A DNA stretch of 64,000 nucleotides from the NCBI RefSeq assembly GCF_900095225.1, contig NZ_LT607417.1:367124-431123 (forward strand), given 5' to 3'. This DNA is from Pseudomonas sp. UMAB-08 (GTDB taxonomy: Bacteria > Pseudomonadota > Gammaproteobacteria > Pseudomonadales > Pseudomonadaceae). The position numbers and the translations under genes are program-made. Positions within the stretch are counted from its first letter, which is position 1. Every line of letters starts with the position of its first letter. Positions 47,357 to 55,956 of this stretch are shown here, piece after piece. The notes beneath the pieces were generated by a model. That model did not search any database. It was not told the origin of the DNA and saw only the letters and a list, made by a program, of their open reading frames with translations.

Positions 47357-50122
47357 TCACTGCCAGCCGAAGCGTCGGATGTAGAAGCCTTTCACCGCCT
47401 GGGTCAGGCCCATGTACGCCAGCAGAATCACCGGCAGGAAGGCGAAGTACAGCGACGGCAACGCTTGCAGTTTGAAGTAGTGCGCCAGCGGCCCCATCGG
47501 CAGGAAGATCCCCACGGCCATGATGACGAAGGTCATGACCATCAGCGGCATGGCCGCGCGGCTTTGCAGGAACGGGATCTTCGGCGTGCGGATCATGTGC
47601 ACGATCAAGGTCTGGGTCAGCAGCCCGACGACAAACCAGCCCGACTGGAACAGGGTTTGATGGTCTGGGGTATTGGCGTCGAACACGTACCACATCAAGG
47701 CAAAGGTGGTGATGTCGAAAATCGAGCTGATCGGTCCGAAGAACAGCATAAAGCGCCCGACATCCCCTGGCTGCCAACGCTGCGGTTGTTTGAGCATTTC
47801 CTCATCGACGTTATCGAAGGGGATGGCAATCTGCGAAATGTCGTACAGCAGGTTTTGCACCAGCAGATGCATGGGCAACATTGGCAGGAACGGGATGAAC
47901 GCGCTGGCCACCAGTACCGAGAACACGTTACCGAAGTTGGAGCTGGCGGTCATTTTGATGTACTTGAGCATGTTGGCGAAGGTCCGACGGCCTTCCAGTA
48001 CGCCCTCCTCCAGGACCATCAGGCTTTTTTCCAGAAGGATGATATCGGCCGCTTCCTTGGCGATGTCCACCGCGCTGTCGACTGAAATACCGATGTCGGC
48101 CGTACGCAACGCCGGAGCGTCGTTGATGCCGTCGCCCATAAACCCGACCACGTGCCCGTTGGCTTTGAGCATGCGCACAATGCGTTCCTTGTGCGCAGGC
48201 GTGAGCTTGGCGAAGACGTTGGTGGTCTCCACCGCGACGGCCAATTCAGCATCGCTCATGCGCTCGACATCCCCCCCGAGCAGCAGCCCTTGTTGCTCGA
48301 GGCCCACTTCACGGCAGATTTTCGCGGTCACCAGCTCGTTATCGCCGGTCAATACTTTTACTGCCACACCGTGCGCGGCCAACGCCTTGAGCGCCGGAGC
48401 GGTGCTTTCCTTGGGAGGATCGAGGAACGCCACATAGCCGATCAATGTCAGCGCTTGTTCATCCGCCAGACTGTAGGTGTCTCGACCCGGCGCCATTGAA
48501 CGAGCAGCCACCGCCACAACCCGCAGACCCTCTTCGTTGAATGCCGCAGTCACCTGACGAATACGCGCCAGCAGTTCAGCGCTCAGCGCTTCATCGTCAT
48601 CGCCATGGCGAACGCGCTTGCACACCGCCAGCACTTCTTCCACAGCACCTTTGCAAATCAATACGTGCGCCTGATCCTGCTCGGCCACCACCACCGACAT
48701 GCGCCGACGGGTGAAGTCGAAGGGGATTTCATCGACCTTCTGAAACGCGGTGGCGACTTTCAGCTCGCGGTGCACTTCAACGTGCTCCAGCACCGCCACG
48801 TCCAGCAGGTTTTTCAGACCCGTCTGGTAATAACTATTCAGATACGCCATTTCCAGGACGTCGTCTGACTCATCGCCCCAGACGTCAACGTGGCGTGCGA
48901 GGAAAATCTTGTCCTGCGTCAGCGTGCCGGTTTTGTCCGTGCACAGCACGTCCATGGCGCCGAAGTTCTGGATCGCATCAAGTCGCTTGACGATGACCTT
49001 CTTGCGCGACAGGAACACCGCGCCTTTGGCCAGGGTCGAGGTGACGATCATCGGCAGCATTTCCGGGGTCAACCCGACTGCGATGGACAGCGTGAAGAGC
49101 AGCGCCTGAGTCCAGTCGCCCTTGGTGAAACCGTTGATGAACAGCACCAGTGGCGCCATCACGAACATGAAGCGGATCAGCAACCAGCTGACTTTATTAA
49201 CCCCGGTCTGAAACGAAGTCGGGGCGCGGTCGGTAGCGCTGACCCGTTGAGCCAGCGCGCCAAAATAGGTGTTATTACCCGTGGTCAGAATCACCGCCGT
49301 GGCGGCACCGGACACCACGTTGGTGCCCATGAACAGAATATTTTCCAGGTCCAGCGGGTTGTGGGTGCCTGCATCCTGCTGACGGGCGTACTTCTCGACC
49401 GGCATGGATTCACCCGTCATCGCCGCTTGGCTGACGAACAGGTCCTTGGCGCTGAGCACCCGGCAGTCAGCCGGGATCATGTCGCCCGCCGACAACACAA
49501 TCAGGTCACCGGGCACCAGTTGCTTGATCGGCAGTTCAATCCGCGATGCACCTTGAACCGCCGCTGCCGCACCATAAAACCTGGCGAACATCGGCGTCGC
49601 TTCTTCACTGGCCCCCCGACGCATGACGGTCGCGGTGTTGCTCACCATCGCCTTGAGGGCGTCAGCGGCCTTGTTCGACTTGGCTTCCTGCCAGAAGCGC
49701 AGCAACGTCGAGAGCACCACCATCGAGAAAATCACGGTGGCGGCTTTCATGTCTTCGGTCAGCCAGGAGATGACCGCCAGCAAGGTCAGCAGCAGGTTGA
49801 AGGGGTTTTTATAGCAGTGCCACAGGTGAATCCACCATGGCAGCGGTTGCTCATGCTCGACCTCGTTGAGGCCGTATTGCTCGCGCAGTGCTTCGGCTTC
49901 GCTGTCGCTCAGGCCTTCGTTGTGGCTGCCGAGTTTCTCCAGCAAAGCACGCGCATCACTGTTGGCCCCCGCCACCAGGGTTTGTGCCAGGGTCGGCGGC
50001 ACCTCACGGCTGACCGTGGCATCGGTCACGCTGTCGAGCAGCGCCAATCGACGGAAGTGCCGGGAGAAATGCCGGGTCCGCAGAAAACCTGCGAAAAATT
50101 CTTTCAAAAGGGTGAGTTTCAT
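47357..50122 (-). CDS. mgtA: Magnesium-translocating P-type ATPase MgtA
   Basis: 921 residues, P3B-type ATPase. Cytoplasmic N-terminus, actuator TGESMPVEKYAR, phosphorylation motif CTDKTGTLTQ (Asp near 395) and GFMGDGINDAPALR, with ten predicted transmembrane helices. It imports Mg2+. The start ATG 50122 gives MKLTLLKEFFAGFLR. The preceding roughly 400-nt leader with a PhoP-type promoter is unusual among neighbours and fits Mg2+ control. Confidence 0.95.
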   Translation of the reverse strand: MKLTLLKEFFAGFLRTRHFSRHFRRLALLDSVTDATVSREVPPTLAQTLVAGANSDARALLEKLGSHNEGLSDSEAEALREQYGLNEVEHEQPLPWWIHLWHCYKNPFNLLLTLLAVISWLTEDMKAATVIFSMVVLSTLLRFWQEAKSNKAADALKAMVSNTATVMRRGASEEATPMFARFYGAAAAVQGASRIELPIKQLVPGDLIVLSAGDMIPADCRVLSAKDLFVSQAAMTGESMPVEKYARQQDAGTHNPLDLENILFMGTNVVSGAATAVILTTGNNTYFGALAQRVSATDRAPTSFQTGVNKVSWLLIRFMFVMAPLVLFINGFTKGDWTQALLFTLSIAVGLTPEMLPMIVTSTLAKGAVFLSRKKVIVKRLDAIQNFGAMDVLCTDKTGTLTQDKIFLARHVDVWGDESDDVLEMAYLNSYYQTGLKNLLDVAVLEHVEVHRELKVATAFQKVDEIPFDFTRRRMSVVVAEQDQAHVLICKGAVEEVLAVCKRVRHGDDDEALSAELLARIRQVTAAFNEEGLRVVAVAARSMAPGRDTYSLADEQALTLIGYVAFLDPPKESTAPALKALAAHGVAVKVLTGDNELVTAKICREVGLEQQGLLLGGDVERMSDAELAVAVETTNVFAKLTPAHKERIVRMLKANGHVVGFMGDGINDAPALRTADIGISVDSAVDIAKEAADIILLEKSLMVLEEGVLEGRRTFANMLKYIKMTASSNFGNVFSVLVASAFIPFLPMLPMHLLVQNLLYDISQIAIPFDNVDEEMLKQPQRWQPGDVGRFMLFFGPISSIFDITTFALMWYVFDANTPDHQTLFQSGWFVVGLLTQTLIVHMIRTPKIPFLQSRAAMPLMVMTFVIMAVGIFLPMGPLAHYFKLQALPSLYFAFLPVILLAYMGLTQAVKGFYIRRFGWQ

Positions 50123-50530
50123 CGCTGTTCCCCTAACGGTTTACGGCAGGAGACCTCTTGGCAGGCACAGCCAACCTGAAACCCTGCTCGACTTATCGGC
50201 AAGGCAGGCTTGGCCCGCATGTCAAAAACGACACGCGCGTCCGCAGCACCGCGATGACCGACTCGGGGGTCGGTCAACACGCACTGTTCAGCGTCGATGA
50301 GAGGACTTCGGGACAGGAACCTGGTCAGGTCTGTCGGGCTGCCGCTTCTCGCTTTTCGGCGAGACAACGGCAAGGGAATCTGCGCGTTATCGTGCCGAGA
50401 ATATGCCGGTTATCAAAACCGGCCGACTACTGTCACTCGAACAAGTACCCACTGTGGGTCTCCGCAATTGGTGAAAACGAGCGAAGCTTACGCCTCGGTA
50501 TCAAGGGGAGTAAACCGCTGAAAAGCATCC
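50123..50530 (-). promoter_or_regulatory. Long mgtA leader with hairpins
   Basis: About 400 nt between the inferred start and mgtA. Hairpins include GACCGAC/GTCGGTC (near 50257-50275), CCGGTT/AACCGG (near 50406-50422) and TCTCGC/GCGAGA (near 50347-50364). Long structured leaders control mgtA in enterics by Mg2+ and leader translation; that this one does so is inference. Confidence 0.45.
50433..50528 (-). CDS. Possible MgtL-like leader peptide (31 codons)
   Basis: A short frame starting ATG 50528, near the inferred mRNA start, encodes a peptide containing LLPLIPRRKLRSF. The PxPRR(K/R)L(R/K)xF pattern is reminiscent of the enteric MgtL peptide (PLPRRRLKLF). There is no ribosome site, because the ATG is about 3 nt from the inferred 5' end. 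Speculative; chance similarity is possible in such a short frame. Confidence 0.3.
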   Translation of the reverse strand: MLFSGLLPLIPRRKLRSFSPIAETHSGYLFE

Positions 50531-50537
50531 GGCGGGT

Positions 50538-50578
50538 CTATCAGAAACTTCTTCAGGAACGGTTCAGGAACAGTCAGG
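50538..50578 (-). promoter_or_regulatory. PhoP-type direct-repeat promoter of mgtA
   Basis: Minus strand: TGTTCC (50567-50572), 5 nt, CGTTCC (50556-50561), 12 nt, TGATAG -10 (50538-50543). The two hexamers repeat with an 11-bp period (TTCAGGAACGG / TTCAGGAACAG on the plus strand). This spacing matches OmpR/PhoP-class activator promoters, where the box replaces the -35. Confidence 0.5.
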
Positions 50579-50637
50579 TAATCGAGGGTTGATCGCGCCA
50601 AAACGCCCATGTGAGCGCGATTCCCCTCTGATGCCGA

Positions 50638-51915
50638 TCAGTCGATCAACGAATAAACCAACGCCGAAATCGCCACCAGACCGACCACGGTCACAAAGAC
50701 ATTGGACGCCTTGCCCGCGTAACGACGCATCGCCGGGACTTTATGAATGGCGTACATCGGCATCAGGAACAACAGCGCGGCGATAACCGGCCCGCCCAGG
50801 GTTTCGATCATGCCGAGGATGCTCGGATTCAACGTCGCCACCAGCCAGCAGACCAGCAACATGAATGCCGCTGTCAGCCGATCCAGAGTACGCGGCGCCG
50901 GACGACGCCCGGTTTTGACGACCAGGCCTTTAAGGCCTTCACTGGCACCAATGTAGTGACCCAGAAACGACTTGGTAATGGCCACAAAGGCAATCAGCGG
51001 CGCGACGAAAGCAATCGTCGGGTTGCTGAAGTGATTGGCCAGGTAGGACAGGATCGACAGGTTCTGCGCCTTGGCTTCAGCCAGTTGCAGCGGCGACAAG
51101 GTCAGCACGCAACTGAACACGAAGAACAGCACCATCACCACCATCAGGCCGTGGGCGCGCGCGAGAATCTGCGAGCTGCGTACTTCGGCGTGACTGCCGT
51201 ACTGGCGCTTCTGGTCCACGGCGAAGGCCGAGATGATCGGCGAATGGTTGAACGAGAAGACCATCACCGGAATCGCCAGCCACAGGGTGTGCAACAACGC
51301 CGAGGGTTCAGGCAGCGTGGTCGCGGTGGCCAGGATCCCGCCATTCCAGTGCGGGATCAGAAACACCGCCAGGAACAGCAACGCAACGATGAAGGGGTAA
51401 ACCATCAGGCTCATCGCCTTGACGATTGCCTTCTCGCCACAGCGCACCACAGCCAGTAGCCCGACGATCAGCAAAAACGCCAGCAGCGCTCTGGGTGGCG
51501 GCTGCACATGCAGTTGATGCTCGAGAAAACTGCCCACGGTATTGGTCAACGCCACGCTGTAAATCAGCAGGATCGGGAACACCGCAAAGAAATACAGCAA
51601 GGTAATCAGCGCGCCGGCAGTCTTGCCGAAATGCTGTTCGACGACCTCGGTGATGTCGGCGCCTTCGCGTCCGGACAATACAAACCGGGTCAAGCCACGG
51701 TGGGCGTAGAACGTCATGGGGAACGCCAGCACGGCCAGAATCAGCAGAGGCCAGAAGCCCCCGATACCGGCGTTGATCGGCAGAAACAACGTACCTGCAC
51801 CGATTGCCGTGCCAAACAGGCCCAACATCCAGGTGGTGTCATGGTGGCTCCAGGAGGCAACGCCCGCTGGCACCGATTCAACGCGTTCATCGACGCTGGT
51901 GGCCTGGTCATTCAT
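50638..51915 (-). CDS. HAAAP/SdaC-type amino acid permease
   Basis: 425 residues with about 11 transmembrane helices. The N-terminal WMLGLFGTAIGAGTLFLP and NHSPIISAF motifs are typical of the serine/threonine branch (SdaC/YhaO-type) of the HAAAP family. It is a proton-coupled amino acid importer; the exact substrate is inferred. Alone between mgtA and the SLC13 gene. Confidence 0.87.
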   Translation of the reverse strand: MNDQATSVDERVESVPAGVASWSHHDTTWMLGLFGTAIGAGTLFLPINAGIGGFWPLLILAVLAFPMTFYAHRGLTRFVLSGREGADITEVVEQHFGKTAGALITLLYFFAVFPILLIYSVALTNTVGSFLEHQLHVQPPPRALLAFLLIVGLLAVVRCGEKAIVKAMSLMVYPFIVALLFLAVFLIPHWNGGILATATTLPEPSALLHTLWLAIPVMVFSFNHSPIISAFAVDQKRQYGSHAEVRSSQILARAHGLMVVMVLFFVFSCVLTLSPLQLAEAKAQNLSILSYLANHFSNPTIAFVAPLIAFVAITKSFLGHYIGASEGLKGLVVKTGRRPAPRTLDRLTAAFMLLVCWLVATLNPSILGMIETLGGPVIAALLFLMPMYAIHKVPAMRRYAGKASNVFVTVVGLVAISALVYSLID

Positions 51916-52101
51916 CCGCTCGACATCTCCGCTAGCCAGTTATTACTGCAAGGCCGGGGCAGATCACAACACTTTACAGTCCGCGCCCCAACCTTAAGAG
52001 GGGCGCGATTGTCCGGGATTAGGCTTAAGAATCAAAGGCCTGTCTGAGGAACGGTCTTCCGCGCGTCAGCAAAACCATGCTCAACGACTCGCGAAAAACC
52101 C
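51916..52101. other. Intergenic region, no gene supported
   Basis: 186 bp between the permease start and SLC13 stop on the same strand. It should hold the permease promoter and the SLC13 gene's terminator, neither clear by eye. Confidence 0.5.
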
Positions 52102-53598
52102 TTACATCCAGCCTAGCCACTTCCAGTAGGTCGCGCCGAACACCAGCATCAGCAGGTACCCAATCAGCGTGACGACCAGGCCGACCCGGGCGAATTGTTT
52201 GGCAGTGAAAGTTTCCGTGCCCAGGCACACCATATTCTGCGGTGCATTGACCGCCAGGATGAAGCCGTAGCTGACCGCGAAGCCCAGCAGCATGGTCATG
52301 CCCAGCCGATTGAAATCGCCGGGCAAGGTTTGCAGCACGGCAATCAGGATCGGCAACATGGCCGAGGTCAGCGCGGTCGCACTGGCAAAACCCAGGTGAA
52401 TCAAGATCAGGAACGCCCCGAGGATTGCGAAGACGCCCAGCGGGCCCACTTGGTCCAGGCCGGTATGGCTGACCACCTGAGTGCCAAGCCATTGACCCGC
52501 ATGGGTGGTCAGGAGCGCTGTGCCGAGGCTGATCCCCACTCCAAACACAATCACCGTGCCCCATGGAATCCGCGACTGCACATCCTTCCAGGTCATGATC
52601 CCCCAGCGCGGAAGCAGCAGAATCACCAGCCCGGCATAGGTCGTCGAGGTGGTGTCGAAGCTGTGCAGCTTGCCCTCGGTGGCCCAGACCAGAAGCAGCA
52701 GTATCGAGACGGTCAACAGACGTTTCTGCGCGCCGGTCATGGGCCCGATATCGGCCAACGACTTGGCAACCGCCTCTTTGCCGCCGGGAATGCTGTCGCT
52801 TTCAGGCGGGAGCATTTTCAGCACCAGGAACATCAGCACACCAGACATAATGATTGCCCACGGAGCGCCAGCAATCAGCCAGTCGATCCAGGCCACACGC
52901 TGACCCAGCATTTTGTCCATGAACCCGGCCGTCAGCAGGTTCTGCGCGGCAGCGGTCTGAATCCCGACGTTCCAGATGCTGGTGCCCTGCGCCACGATGA
53001 TCATGATCGCGGCAGCGATATTCGAGCGTTTATCCACACCGAATGCAGCAATGACCCCCATCATAATGGGCACGACACAGGCACTGCGCGCCGTCGCACT
53101 GGGGACCACAAGGCTCAGTAAAATCGTCACCACGATGGCGCCGAGCATGATGCGTCGGGTGCTGGTGCCGATCCGCGACAGCGTAACCAGCGCTATGCGC
53201 CGATCCAGGCCGGTATGGGTCATGGCCGCGGCGATGAACAGCGCGCCCACGACCAGCGCCAGTGCGGAGTTGGAAAACCCGGTCAAGGCCATGGTAATCG
53301 CGGCAGAAGAACCGTAAATCACCGAAGGGTCCTGAAGCGTCGGCGCGGTCCCCAGCAAAAACGCCATGAGCGAGGTAATCATGATCGCGCTGGCTTCGTA
53401 CGACACGGCCTCGGTAATCCAGACAACCACGGCGAACGCCAGAATCGCCAGCATCCGATGGCCTGCGACAGGCAAGTCGGTCGGCAACGGCAAGAGCAGC
53501 ACGCCCACCATTACCAGCGCGGCAACCACCAACCCCACAGGGAATTTGATGCGGGCCGCAGGCTGCGCCGGCACGGTCTCGGGTGCATTCATGTCCAT
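52102..53598 (-). CDS. SLC13/DASS family anion symporter
   Basis: About 498 residues (ATG 53598; ATG 53592 equally possible, GTG 53604 opens the frame). Some 11-13 hydrophobic helices, with the SLC13 signature region (FMDKMLGQ... and later ASATALTSAMLPILIAVLQ). It is a sodium-coupled dicarboxylate/sulfate-type carrier; the substrate cannot be read. Closely spaced to neither neighbour. Confidence 0.87.
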   Translation of the reverse strand: MDMNAPETVPAQPAARIKFPVGLVVAALVMVGVLLLPLPTDLPVAGHRMLAILAFAVVVWITEAVSYEASAIMITSLMAFLLGTAPTLQDPSVIYGSSAAITMALTGFSNSALALVVGALFIAAAMTHTGLDRRIALVTLSRIGTSTRRIMLGAIVVTILLSLVVPSATARSACVVPIMMGVIAAFGVDKRSNIAAAIMIIVAQGTSIWNVGIQTAAAQNLLTAGFMDKMLGQRVAWIDWLIAGAPWAIIMSGVLMFLVLKMLPPESDSIPGGKEAVAKSLADIGPMTGAQKRLLTVSILLLLVWATEGKLHSFDTTSTTYAGLVILLLPRWGIMTWKDVQSRIPWGTVIVFGVGISLGTALLTTHAGQWLGTQVVSHTGLDQVGPLGVFAILGAFLILIHLGFASATALTSAMLPILIAVLQTLPGDFNRLGMTMLLGFAVSYGFILAVNAPQNMVCLGTETFTAKQFARVGLVVTLIGYLLMLVFGATYWKWLGWM

Positions 53599-53752
53599 CC
53601 CCACTGATCCTTCATGACCTGATTCAGACAGACATCCGCAACACCGCGAGCATCCAGCTACTGCGCGCAGAATAGCAGCACACCCGCCGACAGGCCTTGA
53701 CCCGAGTCAACAGGCCCGGGCCTGAGCCTTGATCCATCATCAATGCAGGGGT

Positions 53753-55084
53753 CTACTGCGCCTGATTGCTCCGCAGTGGCACACGCAGTTCGACGCGCAA
53801 ACCATCAGGTTGGCTGTCAAATGTCAGGGAGCAAGCGCAGCGCTGAACAATGGCCTGGACGATGGCCAGGCCCAGGCCGCTTCCAGGGCTTTTACCATTG
53901 CGCCAGAAGCGTTCGGTGAGGTGCTGCAGGTCCTCGCTCGCAATGCCAGGGCCGTGGTCTCGCACACGGAAGCAGGCGGTATGCGCATCGGTCTCAAGGC
54001 TCAGCTCGACCTGTGCCTCTGCAGGCGTGTGGCGCAAAGCGTTATCCAGCAGATTGCGCAACGCGGCGACGGCCAATACCGCAGGCATCTCCACCGCCGC
54101 GAGAGAGAGATTCTTCGGCATGTGCAGCTCGATGCGCGAACTGTCGCCCAGGCTAGCGTCATGGATAGCCAGCCGCGCAACCTCTTCAGCGCTGCACTGC
54201 ACCCCATCATCAAACGACAGACTGCCCTCCACCCTGGCCAGTAACAGCAATTGCTCAAGGGTTCGGTGCAGACGGTCGGCACCCTCTTCCGCGTGGGCCA
54301 ATGAGCGATCCCGCACAGGGCCTTCGGTCATGCGCGCCACTTGCAGGTGGGTTTTGATAGCGGTCAGCGGGCTGCGCAGTTCATGGGCGGCATCACCGGT
54401 CAGGCGACGCTCGCGCTCAAGGGTTTGGGCGATGCGCTGGAACAATTGATTCTGGGTGTCCAGTAACGGCTGCAGCTCGCTGGGCAGATCGGGGACGTGC
54501 AGCGGCTCGACGGAATCCGCACTGCGCCGCTTCAAGGCATCGCGCATTCGATTGAGCGGCGCCAAACCCTGACCAATGCCCAGCCACAGCAACGCCAGGC
54601 TACCGAACAAGGCCACCGCCACCGGCACCGACGCCGCGAGCAAGATGGAATGCTGGAGGGTGTCGCGTTCAGCCTGTCGATCTGCCGTGGTAATGCGCAG
54701 ATCACCCTGGGTCAGGGTGAAACTGCGCCAGTGTTCGTCATTGATCATTTGATCGTGAAAGCCCGACTGCTGGGCGTCGAGGGCCTGATCGGGGTCGGCA
54801 TGACTGCGCACCAGCACCTCCCCCCGCAGCGAACTGACCTGGCACGCGAGCCCGCCGGGAATACCCAGTTGCTCGGCACTCAGTGGCGTGCCGTCACTTT
54901 TCCCTGGCGTCGGCAACTGCTCAAGCAGACCGGCAACCATGTGCGCCGACGCGCCCAGACGCTGGTCGAGGGACAGCATCATCTGGCTGCGCAAATCGCA
55001 GAGCATCCAGGCCGCCGCCAGGGCCCAGATCAACACGAACACCGACCCGAGAATCAGGCTCAGGCGCACCCTTAAACTCATCAT
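53753..55084 (-). CDS. dsbS: Sensor histidine kinase, DsbS-like (QseC/PmrB type)
   Basis: 443 residues: transmembrane helix (about 8-29), periplasmic loop with Cys81 (GGLACQVSS), second helix (about 146-168), HAMP, HisKA with AAHELRSPLTAIKTH (His233) and HATPase (NLLDNALRHTP, DHGPGIA, GSGLGLAIV). It pairs with the regulator before it (4-nt overlap) and faces a dsbD-dsbE-dsbG operon, matching the PA2480/PA2479 DsbSR system reported to sense copper. The periplasmic Cys may be the sensing residue; that is inference. Confidence 0.85.
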   Translation of the reverse strand: MMSLRVRLSLILGSVFVLIWALAAAWMLCDLRSQMMLSLDQRLGASAHMVAGLLEQLPTPGKSDGTPLSAEQLGIPGGLACQVSSLRGEVLVRSHADPDQALDAQQSGFHDQMINDEHWRSFTLTQGDLRITTADRQAERDTLQHSILLAASVPVAVALFGSLALLWLGIGQGLAPLNRMRDALKRRSADSVEPLHVPDLPSELQPLLDTQNQLFQRIAQTLERERRLTGDAAHELRSPLTAIKTHLQVARMTEGPVRDRSLAHAEEGADRLHRTLEQLLLLARVEGSLSFDDGVQCSAEEVARLAIHDASLGDSSRIELHMPKNLSLAAVEMPAVLAVAALRNLLDNALRHTPAEAQVELSLETDAHTACFRVRDHGPGIASEDLQHLTERFWRNGKSPGSGLGLAIVQAIVQRCACSLTFDSQPDGLRVELRVPLRSNQAQ

Positions 55085-55770
55085 GGCGCCTCCGGGCCGG
55101 TGCTCTTGGCATCCGCTGGACCGAGGCGATAACCCAAACCACGCACGGTTTCGACGATCGTGTGGCCCAGCTTTCGGCGCAAATGGTGGATGTGCACGTT
55201 GAGCGCATTGCTCTCCACTTCATCGCCGAAGCCATAGACGCTGTCCTTCAATTGCTCGCTCGACAGCACCCGACCGTGGTTATGCAACAAGGCGTGCAAC
55301 AGCGCCTGTTCGCGACGGGAAAGGTCCACCGGCTGCCCGGCCAGCAGGGTTTCGCGGCTGCTGGGGTCATAGGTCAGGCAGCCATGTTCGATCAGGTTCA
55401 CCGAGCGCCCCGCCACGCGACGGATCAGGGTATGCAAGCGAGCGCTGAGCTCGCGCAGGTCGAAGGGTTTGAGCAGGTAATCGTCAGCCCCCGCCTGCAA
55501 ACCGGCGACCCGATCAGTCACCGTGTCCCGCGCCGTGAGAATCAGCACGGGCAACTCAAGACCGTTCTGGCGCAACTGGCGCAACAGCGTCAGGCCGTCT
55601 TCATCGGGCAAGCCGAGATCGAGAACCAATACATCGAACTGCGCCGCCAGCACCATCGCCCGCGCAGCCGCCGCCGTGGCGACATGGTCCACCGTCAGCC
55701 CCTGGGCATTAAGGCCCGCGACAATGCCGCTGGCGATCAAGTCATCGTCTTCGCAGAGCAATACGTACAT
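55081..55770 (-). CDS. dsbR: OmpR-family response regulator, DsbR-like
   Basis: 229 residues from ATG 55770 (MYVLLCEDDDLIASGIVAGL); the frame opens at 55794. Receiver with DLGLPDEDG (phospho-Asp51) and a C-terminal winged helix (LLHNHGRVLSSEQL, NVHIHHLRRKLG). First gene of the two-component pair, divergent from dsbD across a 186-bp gap with ATTAA-type direct repeats. It presumably activates the dsb operon. Confidence 0.88.
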   Translation of the reverse strand: MYVLLCEDDDLIASGIVAGLNAQGLTVDHVATAAAARAMVLAAQFDVLVLDLGLPDEDGLTLLRQLRQNGLELPVLILTARDTVTDRVAGLQAGADDYLLKPFDLRELSARLHTLIRRVAGRSVNLIEHGCLTYDPSSRETLLAGQPVDLSRREQALLHALLHNHGRVLSSEQLKDSVYGFGDEVESNALNVHIHHLRRKLGHTIVETVRGLGYRLGPADAKSTGPEAP

Positions 55771-55807
55771 GGTGGACTCGGGAAAAAAAGCCATTAAAGC
55801 AGAACAC

Positions 55808-55906
55808 GATTAACCCGCGATTAATGATCCCGTGTCCACCCATCCCGGTAAGAGACTCCGCAGTGTCGAAGACAGTACTCACGCCAAGCCATTAACGCTC
55901 GCTTAA
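55808..55906. promoter_or_regulatory. Two OmpR-type direct-repeat boxes between dsbR and dsbD
   Basis: GATTAA-N5-GATTAA (55808-55824) and CATTAA-N5-GCTTAA (55890-55906), both with the 11-bp period typical of PmrA/QseB-class regulators. One box is near dsbR, the other 50-67 bp before the dsbD ATG. Sequence seen; binding by DsbR inferred. Confidence 0.55.
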
Positions 55907-55956
55907 TCGACAGGCCGCATCCTTGCCGCATCTGTCACTTCAAGGTTTTTTTGTTC

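Noticed and set aside
48890..50179. 429-codon open frame opposite mgtA
   Set aside because: Shadow frame, His/Gln/Arg-rich, crossing the mgtA start.
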